Assembly: GCF_041929845.1 (NCBI RefSeq)
Contig: NZ_JBHEEH010000001.1
Coordinates: 558,001 to 622,000 of the forward strand
Origin: Paenochrobactrum pullorum
GTDB lineage: Bacteria; Pseudomonadota; Alphaproteobacteria; Rhizobiales; Rhizobiaceae
Direction of reading: 5' to 3'
DNA length: 64,000 nt
Below are positions 41,699 to 50,713 of the stretch, one piece after another; position 1 is the first letter of the stretch, and each line of letters begins with the position of its first letter. Position numbers and translations under genes: made by a program. The notes below the pieces were generated by a model, which was not told where the DNA came from, ran no database searches, and saw only the letters and a list, made by a program, of their open reading frames with translations.

Positions 41699-42976
41699 GG
41701 CGGACGCCTACAGGCGGCGATAGAAGTACTGGAAGATATTGAGGCCAAAAAGCGCCCCGCTTCTGATGCTTTAAAAGATTGGGGCTCATCGCATCGTTTT
41801 GCCGGCGCGGGGGATCGCGCAGTGATTGGTAATATCGTTTACGATGCTTTGCGCCGCAAGCTTTCGCTTGGCTGGCTGATGGGCAGCGACAGCGCATCAT
41901 CGCTTGCCTATGGCGCATTGCTGCGTGATGGTGGCCTGACTTATGAAGATATCATGGTCGCTATCGCGAATGACAAATTTCGCCCGCCGGAATTGTCGGG
42001 CGAACAGCTTGAGCATTGGCAGAACAGCGATATTACCAAAGCCGAAGAGTATATTCAGGCGGATGTGCCTTTATGGTGCGTTGATAAATTGCGCGGTACA
42101 TTCGGCGATGATTGGGTGGCCCAATCTGCCGCTTTGGCTGATCGTCCGCCGGTAGATTTACGTGTTAATCGCCTTAAAGCCACCCGTGATCAGGTGTTGC
42201 AGGCATTGGATGGCACAGATGCGACTGCTGCACCTTTCCTTGATGATGCGGTTCGTATTCCACCCATTGAAGCGCTGGGTCGCCATCCCAATGTGCAAAC
42301 CGGACAGGCATTTCAGGATGGCTGGTTTGAGGTGCAGGATTTAGGTTCGCAAATTGCGGCGAAACTCGCCAATGCAAAAGCTGGCGAGCAGGTGCTCGAT
42401 TATTGCGCCGGAGCAGGGGGCAAAACCTTGTCACTGGCGGCTGCCATGGAAAATCGCGGCCAAATCCATGCTTTTGATGCGGAAGCTGCCCGTCTGTCAC
42501 CGATTTATGATCGTTTGCAGCGTGCCGGTGTGCGCAACACGCAAGGCTATAATAAGCAGGCTGATCTGGAGCCTTTGAAAGGCCAGATGGATCTGGTTCT
42601 GACTGATGCACCATGCACGGGAGCAGGCACATGGCGCCGTCGCCCGGATGCAAAATGGCGCTTGACCGACCAGCAATTGGCCGCGCGCCAGCAAGATCAG
42701 CAGGAGGTGCTGAACAGCGCCAAACATTATCTGAAAGCGGGTGGTCGTTTCGTTTATGTCACCTGTTCGGTTTTCGACAGTGAAAACAATCTGCAAATTG
42801 AGCAGTTCTTGACTGAAAACAGCAATTTCTCTGAAGAGAAAATCGACCTTTCATGCATTTCCGGCGCAGATTTTGGCGATATACAGCCGGTTTTCTTGTC
42901 CAAAGGCTGTGTTTTCGCACCAAAACAAACCATGACTGATGGTTTTTATGTAGCAATTCTAAAGAAGCGCGCCTGA
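41690..42976 (+). CDS. rsmB: RsmB-like rRNA (cytosine-C5) methyltransferase
   Basis: 428-residue SAM-dependent RNA m5C methyltransferase. The NusB-like RNA-binding N-terminal half is followed by the catalytic domain: DYCAGAGGKTLSLAAAM (SAM motif I), DAPCTGAGTWRRRPDAKW (motif IV with Cys) and VTCSVFDSENN (motif VI with nucleophile Cys). Best fit is the RsmB family (16S rRNA C967); another NOL1/NOP2/Sun paralogue is possible. AGGGA lies 7 bases before ATG 41690, whose start codon is inside the inverted repeat. Confidence 0.88.
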   Translation: MRLGGRLQAAIEVLEDIEAKKRPASDALKDWGSSHRFAGAGDRAVIGNIVYDALRRKLSLGWLMGSDSASSLAYGALLRDGGLTYEDIMVAIANDKFRPPELSGEQLEHWQNSDITKAEEYIQADVPLWCVDKLRGTFGDDWVAQSAALADRPPVDLRVNRLKATRDQVLQALDGTDATAAPFLDDAVRIPPIEALGRHPNVQTGQAFQDGWFEVQDLGSQIAAKLANAKAGEQVLDYCAGAGGKTLSLAAAMENRGQIHAFDAEAARLSPIYDRLQRAGVRNTQGYNKQADLEPLKGQMDLVLTDAPCTGAGTWRRRPDAKWRLTDQQLAARQQDQQEVLNSAKHYLKAGGRFVYVTCSVFDSENNLQIEQFLTENSNFSEEKIDLSCISGADFGDIQPVFLSKGCVFAPKQTMTDGFYVAILKKRA

Positions 42977-43093
42977 CAACAGATTATTTATCATCTGTCA
43001 GGCAGTATAGGAAAAGAATAACTAGCTTCTTTGAGAACGGACTGCATAAATACAAAACTGTCATATGAAATCAGGTATGTTTTGGGAGGACTT

Positions 43094-43549
43094 ATGTCAG
43101 ATGCGAGAATAGCCGAAGCTGATTTCCAGCTGCGTGTTGAGGAAAGCTTCGCAAGGCAGCCGGCCTTGAAGCTGATCGGCGCGGATTTAACGCGCTGCGA
43201 ACCGGGTATTGTGGAAATCGAATTGCCGTTTCGCAATGATCTCACCCAGCAGCACGGCTATTTGCATGCCGGCATTATTTCGGCAGCGCTTGATTCTGCC
43301 TGTGGTTATGCAGCTTTCACGCTGATGCCGGCAGATGCAGCCGTGCTGACCATCGAGTTCAAGGTCAATTTGCTGGCACCGGGGCAGGGCGACAGGTTTT
43401 TATTCCGTGGCGAAGTCACAAAGCCTGGTCGCACCATCATGGTGAGCGACGGACAGGCCTTTGCCGTGACCGACACGGAAGTGCGCTTGATTGCGACGAT
43501 GACAGCGACCGTGATGGTCGTGCAGGATCGTAAAGGGTTGCAGGGTTAA
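43094..43549 (+). CDS. PaaI-type thioesterase (hotdog fold)
   Basis: 151-residue hotdog-fold acyl-CoA thioesterase-like protein. Key segment LTQQHGYLHAGIISAALDSACGYAAF holds the HGG/HAG-type active region with the following Asp. ATG 43094 has GGGAGG 4 bases upstream; the frame open to 43031 has no such site. Substrate unknown. Lies between rsmB and guaA without close coupling. Confidence 0.86.
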   Translation: MSDARIAEADFQLRVEESFARQPALKLIGADLTRCEPGIVEIELPFRNDLTQQHGYLHAGIISAALDSACGYAAFTLMPADAAVLTIEFKVNLLAPGQGDRFLFRGEVTKPGRTIMVSDGQAFAVTDTEVRLIATMTATVMVVQDRKGLQG

Positions 43550-43671
43550 AAAGTCACAGACACGGCTTTTGGAGTGGAGTAACGGGTTTTCCTGTATTTC
43601 TGCTTGCACTGTTGTTAAAAGCGACGAAAATGCCCATTGCAACAAGACAGTTTTTTCTTTAGATGCTTCAC

Positions 43672-45231
43672 ATGAGCACCAATCATCCCGACACCATCCT
43701 TATCATCGACTTCGGAAGTCAGGTCACGCAGCTGATAGCGCGTCGTGTCCGTGAGGCCGGAGTTTATTCTGAAATCGTGCCTTTCCAGCTGGCCGATGAC
43801 GCATTCAAGCGGATCAATCCGCGTGCTGTCATCCTGTCCGGAAGCCCGCACTCAACCACTGATATCGGCAGCCCGCGTGCGCCGCAGGCAGTGTTTGAAG
43901 CCGGCATTCCGGTGCTTGGCATTTGCTATGGTGAACAGACCATGTGCGAACAGCTCGGCGGTAAAGTTGAAAGCGGCCATGACCGTGAATTTGGTCGTGC
44001 CTTCCTGGACGTTCAGGAAGACAGCGCGCTGTTCAACGGTCTGTGGGCAAAAGGCACCCGTCATCAGGTTTGGATGAGCCATGGTGACCGCGTAACTGCG
44101 CTGCCTGAAGGCTTCAAAATTATCGGAACCTCCACCAACGCGCCATATGCTGCTATCGCTGATGAAAAGCGCAAATATTATGGCGTGCAATTCCATCCGG
44201 AAGTGGTGCACACACCGGACGGTGCGAAACTCCTGCAAAATTTCGTCCACAATATCGCTGGCATCAAGCCGGACTGGACAATGACCGCTTACCGCCAGCA
44301 GGCTGTGGAAGCCATCCGCAAGCAGGTGGGTTCGGGCAAAGTGATTTGCGCCCTTTCAGGTGGTGTGGATTCCTCCGTTGCAGCTCTTCTCATCCATGAA
44401 GCGGTTGGCGATCAGCTGACCTGCATTCTGGTTGATCACGGGTTGATGCGCAAAAATGAAGCGGCTGACGTGGTTGCAATGTTCAAAGAACATTACAATC
44501 TTCCGTTGATTTTGGTGAATGCACAGGATCGTTTCATTTCCGCACTGGAAGGTGAAACCGACCCTGAGAAGAAGCGTAAAACCATTGGTCGTCTCTTCAT
44601 CGAAGTGTTTGAAGAAGAAGCTAAAAAACTAGGCGGCGCTGACTTCCTCGCTCAAGGTACGCTCTATCCGGATGTGATTGAAAGTGTTTCTTTCACCGGT
44701 GGCCCGTCGGTTACGATCAAATCGCACCACAATGTGGGTGGCTTGCCTGAGCGCATGAATATGCAGCTCGTCGAACCTTTGCGCGAATTGTTTAAAGACG
44801 AAGTGCGCGTGTTGGGTAAAGAGCTTGGTTTGCCGGATAGCTTCATTGGCCGTCACCCGTTCCCGGGTCCGGGTCTTGCTATTCGCTGCCCGGGTGGCAT
44901 CACCCGCGAAAAGCTGGAAATCCTGCGTGAAGCCGATGCGGTTTACTTGGATGAAATACGCAAAGCCGGTCTTTATGACACCATTTGGCAGGCTTTTGCC
45001 GTGCTGCTGCCGGTGCAAACCGTTGGCGTGATGGGCGATGGCCGTACCTATGAATTCGTATGTGCGTTGCGTGCAGTCACTTCCGTTGATGGTATGACTG
45101 CCGATTTTTACCACTACGACATGGACTTCTTGGCGAAAGCCGCCACTCGTATCATCAATGAAGTGCGCGGTATCAACCGCGTCGTCTATGACATCACTTC
45201 GAAGCCTCCGGGCACCATCGAGTGGGAATAA
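43672..45231 (+). CDS. guaA: GMP synthase (glutamine-hydrolysing)
   Basis: Amination of XMP to GMP. 519 residues from ATG 43672 (MSTNHPDTILIIDFGSQVTQ, as in relatives); ATG 43663 is an alternative. The N-terminal class I glutamine amidotransferase has nucleophile Cys in LGICYGEQTMC and FHPEVVHTPDG. The ATP pyrophosphatase P-loop is LSGGVDSSVAALL, and the C-terminal dimerisation domain ends KPPGTIEWE. Followed by a terminator and then purC. Confidence 0.97.
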   Translation: MSTNHPDTILIIDFGSQVTQLIARRVREAGVYSEIVPFQLADDAFKRINPRAVILSGSPHSTTDIGSPRAPQAVFEAGIPVLGICYGEQTMCEQLGGKVESGHDREFGRAFLDVQEDSALFNGLWAKGTRHQVWMSHGDRVTALPEGFKIIGTSTNAPYAAIADEKRKYYGVQFHPEVVHTPDGAKLLQNFVHNIAGIKPDWTMTAYRQQAVEAIRKQVGSGKVICALSGGVDSSVAALLIHEAVGDQLTCILVDHGLMRKNEAADVVAMFKEHYNLPLILVNAQDRFISALEGETDPEKKRKTIGRLFIEVFEEEAKKLGGADFLAQGTLYPDVIESVSFTGGPSVTIKSHHNVGGLPERMNMQLVEPLRELFKDEVRVLGKELGLPDSFIGRHPFPGPGLAIRCPGGITREKLEILREADAVYLDEIRKAGLYDTIWQAFAVLLPVQTVGVMGDGRTYEFVCALRAVTSVDGMTADFYHYDMDFLAKAATRIINEVRGINRVVYDITSKPPGTIEWE

Positions 45232-45234
45232 GTT

Positions 45235-45271
45235 AAAGAACAATGCGCCGATTGGCGCATTGTTTCTTTTT
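45235..45271 (+). terminator. Intrinsic terminator after guaA
   Basis: ACAATGCGCC-GATT-GGCGCATTGT stem with A-rich 5' flank and T-rich tail. Confidence 0.88.
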
Positions 45272-45310
45272 GGATCTATAATGAGCGCATAAACCTTAGC
45301 GAGCAAGTAA

Positions 45311-46021
45311 ATGAACAGCAGCGAAAAGATTTATTCCGGCAAGACCAAAGACCTCTACGCACTAGAGAACGGCAACGTTCTTCTGGTGTTCAAGGATGAT
45401 GTAACCGGCGCGGACGGTGTGATTGATCCGGGCGCAAATACCGTTATCGGTCAGGTTGAAGGCAAGGGACGCAAGTCTCTGGCTATGACGGATTATTTCT
45501 TTAAGCGTTTACATGCTGCTGATGTCGCCACCCATCTGGTCAATCTTGATCTTGAAAAAGGCACGATGGAAGTGCGCCGTGCCGAGCCTTTGGGCAAGGA
45601 TATCAACGGCACCGGCGGTTTTGAATTTGTTTGCCGCACACGCCCTTGGGGCAGCTTCATTCGCCGTTATCAGCAATATATACGTGATACAGAACAGAAG
45701 TTTGATTATCTGGTTGAAATCACGGTTAAAGACGATGAACGCGGTGATCCGTTGATCAATGACGACACAATCGTGGCGCTTGGCCTTCTGAGTCCTGACC
45801 ACTTGTCTAAGGCCAAAGACATTACCCGTAATGTATGCCGCATCGTTGAGGCTGACCTGCGCGGCCTCGGCCTGACCCTAATCGATATGAAAATCGAAAT
45901 TGGTCTGATTGACGGTGAGGTTGTGGTGATTGATGAAATTTCTGCTGATGCGATGCGCGTTATGGACGAAAGCGGCAAGGTGCTTGAGCACGCCAAAGTC
46001 TATGAAAAGCTGATCGGCTGA
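45311..46021 (+). CDS. purC: SAICAR synthetase
   Basis: Phosphoribosylaminoimidazole-succinocarboxamide synthase of purine synthesis, an ATP-grasp-like enzyme. 236 residues. Starts EKIYSGKTKDLYALENGNVLLVFKDDVTG; GFEFVCRTRPWGSFIRRYQQYI takes the place of the usual VPVEVVVRNI segment, and the end, VVIDEISADAMRVMDESGK, resembles the terminal active-site region. I am confident of the family, but the central segment is divergent from the common alphaproteobacterial PurC (about 254 residues), so it may be a second type. Confidence 0.88.
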   Translation: MNSSEKIYSGKTKDLYALENGNVLLVFKDDVTGADGVIDPGANTVIGQVEGKGRKSLAMTDYFFKRLHAADVATHLVNLDLEKGTMEVRRAEPLGKDINGTGGFEFVCRTRPWGSFIRRYQQYIRDTEQKFDYLVEITVKDDERGDPLINDDTIVALGLLSPDHLSKAKDITRNVCRIVEADLRGLGLTLIDMKIEIGLIDGEVVVIDEISADAMRVMDESGKVLEHAKVYEKLIG

Positions 46022-46052
46022 TTGATCATCCATAACGGATTGTGATGAAAAC

Positions 46053-46089
46053 AACACCGCCGCGATTATTCATTCGTGGCGGTGTTTTT
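46053..46089 (+). terminator. Intrinsic terminator after purC
   Basis: AACACCGCC / GGCGGTGTT with an inner extension and T5 tail. Confidence 0.9.
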
Positions 46090-46202
46090 ATTTCAAAGCC
46101 TTTTGAAATTGTGTGAGGCAGTTTTCATCAAAGGCTTTTTGGGTGTAAACACGAACAGCAGTGCATTGGCATGCGCGCCACTTTATTTCAGGGAGAAAAT
46201 GA

Positions 46203-47027
46203 ATGCGTATCGGTTTAATCGGCTATGGTAATATTTCGCGAACTTTGATGAAGTTGCTGAGCGATGAATTAGCCGCTCCTTTAACCTCCCTGACTGTTTT
46301 ATGTTTGCCGGAATTTACTGAAATCACCCGCCAGCAATTGGCGGAAGAAGGCAAAAATGTTGCCAGCGAATTAACGGTTATTGATAATGGTGAAGTATTT
46401 TTAGCCGCTTCTTTTGATTTGGTTATTGAATGTGCCGGCCATGCAGCTGTTTCTGCCTATGTTCCGAATTTCTTAGGTCGAGGCACTGATACAATCATCG
46501 TCTCAATCGGTGCACTGGCAGATGATGAATTGGAAACACGTTTGCGCAAAGCGGCAGACATGGGTGGCGGTCAGATCATTCTGCCAGCTGGTGCCATTGG
46601 TGGCGTTGATATTCTGTCGGCACTGCGTCCAGCTGGTTTAACAAGTGTGACCTATCGCGGCCGTAAGCCACCAGTGGCGTGGTCTGGCACACCTGCTGAA
46701 GATATTCTGGATCTGCCGAATGTCAAAGAGGCGGTGGTTTTCTTTAAGGGCAATGCACGTGATGCGGCGCAGCAATATCCGAAAAATGCCAATGTCGCCG
46801 CAACGCTCGCGCTGGCAGGTTTAGGCTTTGAAGCTACTAAAGTGGAGCTGGTGGCTGATCCTTTAGCACCGGGCAATGTGCATGAATATCATGTGGAATC
46901 ACCGGTCGCCAATTATCGTATCGAGATTGAAAACAAGCCGTCTGCGGGCAATGCAAAAACCTCTGTGACAACAGTTTACAGCGTCTTGCGTGCGGTGATG
47001 AACCGGATTCAGGCGGTGGTTATTTAA
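46203..47027 (+). CDS. nadX: Aspartate dehydrogenase (NadX-type)
   Basis: 274-residue NAD(P)-dependent aspartate dehydrogenase (DUF108/AspDH family), which oxidises L-aspartate to iminoaspartate. The Rossmann start is MRIGLIGYGNISRTLMKLL; IIVSIGALAD, LPAGAIGGVDILSALRPAG and HEYHVESPVANYRIEIENKPS are family segments. GGGAG lies 8 bases before the start. In organisms without NadB it feeds quinolinate synthesis; nadA and nadC in this window lack nadB. No NadQ-type palindrome is visible upstream. Confidence 0.88.
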   Translation: MRIGLIGYGNISRTLMKLLSDELAAPLTSLTVLCLPEFTEITRQQLAEEGKNVASELTVIDNGEVFLAASFDLVIECAGHAAVSAYVPNFLGRGTDTIIVSIGALADDELETRLRKAADMGGGQIILPAGAIGGVDILSALRPAGLTSVTYRGRKPPVAWSGTPAEDILDLPNVKEAVVFFKGNARDAAQQYPKNANVAATLALAGLGFEATKVELVADPLAPGNVHEYHVESPVANYRIEIENKPSAGNAKTSVTTVYSVLRAVMNRIQAVVI

Positions 47028-47047
47028 GCTCCAACACTGAACCTATT

Positions 47048-47085
47048 AAAAAAAGCGGCGTATTATTTGATGCGCCGCTTTTTTT
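47048..47085. terminator. Bidirectional terminator nadX / iron-uptake operon
   Basis: AAAAGCGGCG / CGCCGCTTTT between convergent genes with A and T runs on both sides. Confidence 0.9.
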
Positions 47086-47089
47086 GTTT

Positions 47090-47596
47090 TTAAAGAATAC
47101 GGGTGGCATAAATTTCATTCGCTGGCAGTGGTAAAAGACGGTTGGCCATTTCGGCTTTCAGATCTTCCAGATGCGCGATTTCTTTCGGCGTTTTATCCGC
47201 TTTGGCTCCAAGGCGGACAAATTCTTCCCTGACATGGCCAGCCTTGATCACAGCTTCAACGGTTTTATCGCGATAGGTAAAGCGCCAGACATAGGGCCCC
47301 GGAAAATCGTCGATAACATTGCTGCCGCCCAAAGATTTGTCGATCGTCAGGCGGTTATCTGTGAGGGCGCGAGTGACCATTTCCATGCAATCGCGGCCAC
47401 CGGGGCCGGAAAAAGCGGTGGTGATGTTAATTTCACGGCGTTCGATTGGCTTATCAAACAAAGTAAAAGCTGCCTGCATTGCTTTGAGTGCGTGGGTCAC
47501 GCCACCTGGAAAACCGCCACCGTGATAGGTGTTGATATCATAAAATGAGAAAGTCAGCGTCATGCCGTTCTCGGCAACAGAAATGGTGTCATGCAT
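47090..47596 (-). CDS. Conserved protein of unknown function, iron-uptake operon
   Basis: 168 residues, not recognised. No signal peptide or membrane segment, so probably cytosolic. It has a Gly-rich stretch NTYHGGGFPGGVTHALKAM (about 22-40), a single central Cys in GPGGRDCMEMVTRAL, and aromatic WRFTYRDKTVEAVIKAGH. The motifs EINITTAFSGPGG and charged C-terminal helix might indicate an enzyme or carrier. It overlaps the upstream 435-residue gene by 8 bp and is last in an operon with an iron ABC importer, suggesting a task in metal-complex processing. Confidence 0.72.
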   Translation of the reverse strand: MHDTISVAENGMTLTFSFYDINTYHGGGFPGGVTHALKAMQAAFTLFDKPIERREINITTAFSGPGGRDCMEMVTRALTDNRLTIDKSLGGSNVIDDFPGPYVWRFTYRDKTVEAVIKAGHVREEFVRLGAKADKTPKEIAHLEDLKAEMANRLLPLPANEIYATRIL

Positions 47597-48896
47597 GGGT
47601 TATGGCTTTCAGATTAGGGATGAAACGATCTAAAAAACGGGTGGTGGCAGGCATGAAATGCGAGCCATGGTGGAACATCGGATCAAGGGAGGAGATGATC
47701 ATTCGTCCATTGGTTGATACATCATCTACATAAAGGACAGGGCGGTTGTCACCATCACGCACCAGAATGTCAGCACTTGTCGGCGGCTCGAACCAGCCAT
47801 GCAAATGCCATGTCACATCTTGGGCCACCATATTTTGCATCAAAGGATGTTCAGGCGCGGTAATCCTCACACCAAGATCAGCTTGTTCGTCCAGCCACCA
47901 CCACCAATTGGTCGGTGTCTCGTGAAAATTGATATGGTCAAGCCATAGGTCTGAACGGCTTTCACCTAAGGCAATGACCGTGCCGCCGTTTTCCAAATGT
48001 TTAGCAACAACAGGCTTTTGCGCGCTCATTCTTTGGGCCGGTGTGCGGCATGGAACCCAGAGAATGTCGGTTGGGGCGAGAACTGAACCAAGCTCTTCCG
48101 GTGTGGTGATCACATCAAAAGCGTCAGTGTAAGCCTCACCTTCAAGGCTGTGAATATGATAATAATTGCCGCTTGAAGGCACGACGATGCGTGGCGCATT
48201 TGCCTTGTCGCGCAACCTTGCACCCTGATAATTTTGTGCTTTGGCCAGTGGCAGATCAGCATGCGGCTGCTGAAAATGTGATGTGCTTTCCTCAAGACAA
48301 GCGCCGCCCAATACCCAATCCAAAATGCGTTCACTCAATAAAGGAGCGAGCCCCCATTCAAGCCCCATTGACGCCAGATCATTGCCGGAATGGGAAAAAA
48401 ACTTGCCGCCTTTGGCACGGTGCCAAACCCAATCGACGGGTACAAATTTTGCGCCAAGTCCATTTATCGCTACCGCATTTTCCGGCAAAGGATTGCAGCC
48501 ACGACCGTAAAAACCGGCAACATTTTTGTTGGTTTCGAGCTTTTTGAGGTCAATTTCTGCAAAAATCGGGTGAAAATTGAGCGAATTGAGATCAAAATCG
48601 GCACGTTTTGGTGCAAAAATTGGCTGATATTGATGCAAACCATCCAAAAATGGGCGCACAATATGGCCGTTAAAAAACCATCGGCCGCCTCTATCCATGA
48701 ATGTTTCGAGGGCAGGTTTAAGCCGCAACAGAACATTCTGGTCGCATTGCTGGCCAGTGATCAACCCCTGATGTTGCGCGAATATCTGCGCATCAAAATC
48801 AGCCTGTGCAACAATGGTGACAAGGCCTTTATCTGCGGCTTGACGGATAATGGGTGAAACATCGCCAAAAGCGGATTTTAAATAAATGACACTCAT
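47589..48896 (-). CDS. Conserved protein of unknown function with two amidotransferase-like halves
   Basis: 435 residues, function unknown, no signal peptide. Two halves show a similar pattern of a hydrophobic strand, long helix, then Gly-Gly and strand: LITGQQCDQNVLLRLKPALE..DRGGRWFFNGH (about 45-80) and ILWVPCRTPAQRM..LENGGTVIALGES (about 275-315). This resembles class I glutamine-amidotransferase/ThuA-like folds without a clear Cys-His-Glu set. An unusual WWWWLDE run lies near 337. It overlaps the ATPase gene by 4 bp (ATGA) and the last gene by 8 bp, so it is translationally coupled to an iron importer. Confidence 0.75.
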   Translation of the reverse strand: MSVIYLKSAFGDVSPIIRQAADKGLVTIVAQADFDAQIFAQHQGLITGQQCDQNVLLRLKPALETFMDRGGRWFFNGHIVRPFLDGLHQYQPIFAPKRADFDLNSLNFHPIFAEIDLKKLETNKNVAGFYGRGCNPLPENAVAINGLGAKFVPVDWVWHRAKGGKFFSHSGNDLASMGLEWGLAPLLSERILDWVLGGACLEESTSHFQQPHADLPLAKAQNYQGARLRDKANAPRIVVPSSGNYYHIHSLEGEAYTDAFDVITTPEELGSVLAPTDILWVPCRTPAQRMSAQKPVVAKHLENGGTVIALGESRSDLWLDHINFHETPTNWWWWLDEQADLGVRITAPEHPLMQNMVAQDVTWHLHGWFEPPTSADILVRDGDNRPVLYVDDVSTNGRMIISSLDPMFHHGSHFMPATTRFLDRFIPNLKAITHA

Positions 48897-49651
48897 GCTG
48901 CTTCTTTTCCGGCAAAAGCGGGGAGAATGGCTTTGCGCGCTTCTTCATTTGGGCCGCTGACATCAACCCAGCGCATCGGTACACCATAAAGTTCGGCCAG
49001 TTTTTCCGGCACAATCATATCGCCGACTTGGCCATGTTCTTCGCGGCCCTCAGGCAGCATCAGCAGAACATCGTCGGCGGCAGCCAGCGCATGGTTTGGA
49101 TCATGGGTGGTGAAAATAATCGCATATTCACGCTTGCGGCGTAATGTATCGAGAAGTTTGAGGGTTTTATCCTGATTGCCCAGATCAAGCGCGGAAGTGG
49201 GTTCGTCAAAAACCAGCACAGGCGATCCGGTGGCAAGGGCGCGCGCGATCAGCACCAATTGGCGCTGGCCACCTGACATGCGGTCGTAGCGTAATTCCGC
49301 TAATGCGCAGGCCCCCACTTCTTCCATTGCCTGATAGGCAAATTCACGGTCTTGCTGACTTGGTTGCCCGAACAAACCTAAATGAGCAGCTCTGCCCATC
49401 GTGACAACTTCAAGGCCGGAGAGTTTTGCCTGCGATGCACCATGTTGGGGCACATAACCGGCAATTTTAGGCGCATGGCGCGCACCTTGATGCAAAGCCT
49501 GAAAGCCAAGCAGCGCACGCAGCAAAGTGGTTTTACCACGGCCATTGGGGCCAAGAATAGCGAGGGAACGCCCTACCGGTACGCTAAAATTGATATTTTG
49601 AAATAATGTCCGTTTGCCAAAAATAACGGATGCAGCTTCCAGGCCGATCAT
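48893..49651 (-). CDS. Iron-complex ABC transporter ATP-binding protein
   Basis: 252-residue FecE/FepC-type ATPase. Walker A GPNGRGKTTLLRALLG (about 34-49), signature RMSGGQRQLVLIARALA, Walker B VLVFDEPTSALD and the switch His in FTTHDPNHAL are all intact. Overlaps the permease by 4 bp and the 435-residue gene by 4 bp. Energises import of an iron complex with the permease and binding protein upstream. Confidence 0.94.
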   Translation of the reverse strand: MIGLEAASVIFGKRTLFQNINFSVPVGRSLAILGPNGRGKTTLLRALLGFQALHQGARHAPKIAGYVPQHGASQAKLSGLEVVTMGRAAHLGLFGQPSQQDREFAYQAMEEVGACALAELRYDRMSGGQRQLVLIARALATGSPVLVFDEPTSALDLGNQDKTLKLLDTLRRKREYAIIFTTHDPNHALAAADDVLLMLPEGREEHGQVGDMIVPEKLAELYGVPMRWVDVSGPNEEARKAILPAFAGKEAA

Positions 49652-50712
49652 GTGCGGTTTGCCTCGCTGAAATGACGGCGCAGAAGGACTGCAAAAACCG
49701 GCGCACCAATGAGTGCCGTCAATACGCCAAGCGGAATTTCTGCCGCTGTTAATGTGCGCGCCAATGTGTCGATAAAGGTGAGATAGGCAGCACCTAGAAT
49801 GGCGGATGCAGGGATCAATGCACGGTGATCGTCACCAACAATAATACGTGCTGCATGTGGCACAACAAGGCCGATCCAGCCGATAATGCCTGCAACCGCG
49901 ACAGATGTACCCGTCATCAAGGAGATGGCGGCAAAAATAATCCAGCGCTCTTTGTCAGGATTAACACCAAGCGAACGTGCTTCGCTTTCTTCCAATGCCA
50001 GCAGGTTGAGGCGATAGCGCAGCATATAGATAATAAGCAGACCGATAGCCATGCCGGGAACAGCCAAGCCCAAGCGTGCCCATGTGGCGGTGGAGAAAGA
50101 GCCCATCAACCAATAGACAATGGCGGGAAGCGAAGTATTCGGATCGGCCAGAAACTGTACGATGGAAACAAGGGCGGCAAAAAGCGCGCCGATAATGGTG
50201 CCGGACAAGATAACGGTGATAACTTCGGTACGGCCATTAATACGTGCCAATGCGCCAACAATGATGAGCGCAACAAGCCCTAATGAAAAAGCCATACCGA
50301 GCAGTATGATGCCGGAAAGACCGAAGAAAATGGCTAATGCGCCGCCAAAAGCTGCACCTTGGCTGATGCCCAGAATTTGAGGGGATACAAGCGGGTTGCG
50401 AAACACGCCTTGTAAAGCTGCGCCACCCACAGCAAGGGCCGCACCGGAAATGGCTGCCAGCAGCACGCGAGGCAAACGCACCAGCAGCACGATGCGCTCA
50501 TCCATCGTTTCGGGTGAGGCAGATGGATTAAAAAGACTATGGGTTAAAATTTCTAAAATACGTTGGGGACTGACGGAAAAACGACCGGCACCCATCGAAA
50601 AAAGCATGACTGCAACAAGACCGGCAATCATCAGCCCGAAGCTGCCAACCCGATACGCCGTCTGATGACGGCGTATCGTATTTGTCATGGCTTCTGTCGA
50701 AACAGAGCTCAT
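49648..50712 (-). CDS. Iron-complex ABC transporter permease (FecCD family)
   Basis: 354-residue inner-membrane permease with about ten hydrophobic segments. FecCD landmarks are ILLVRLPRVLLAAISGAALAVGGAALQGVFRNPLVSP-like opening (RLPR..GAALQ..RNPL), LVVPHAARIIVG and the C-terminal GVLTALIGAPVFAVLLRR. ATG 50712 (MSSVSTEAM) starts one base after the binding-protein stop; the longer frame to 50790 would lie inside the binding-protein gene. It forms the homodimeric channel. Confidence 0.92.
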   Translation of the reverse strand: MSSVSTEAMTNTIRRHQTAYRVGSFGLMIAGLVAVMLFSMGAGRFSVSPQRILEILTHSLFNPSASPETMDERIVLLVRLPRVLLAAISGAALAVGGAALQGVFRNPLVSPQILGISQGAAFGGALAIFFGLSGIILLGMAFSLGLVALIIVGALARINGRTEVITVILSGTIIGALFAALVSIVQFLADPNTSLPAIVYWLMGSFSTATWARLGLAVPGMAIGLLIIYMLRYRLNLLALEESEARSLGVNPDKERWIIFAAISLMTGTSVAVAGIIGWIGLVVPHAARIIVGDDHRALIPASAILGAAYLTFIDTLARTLTAAEIPLGVLTALIGAPVFAVLLRRHFSEANRT

Positions 50713-50713
50713 A

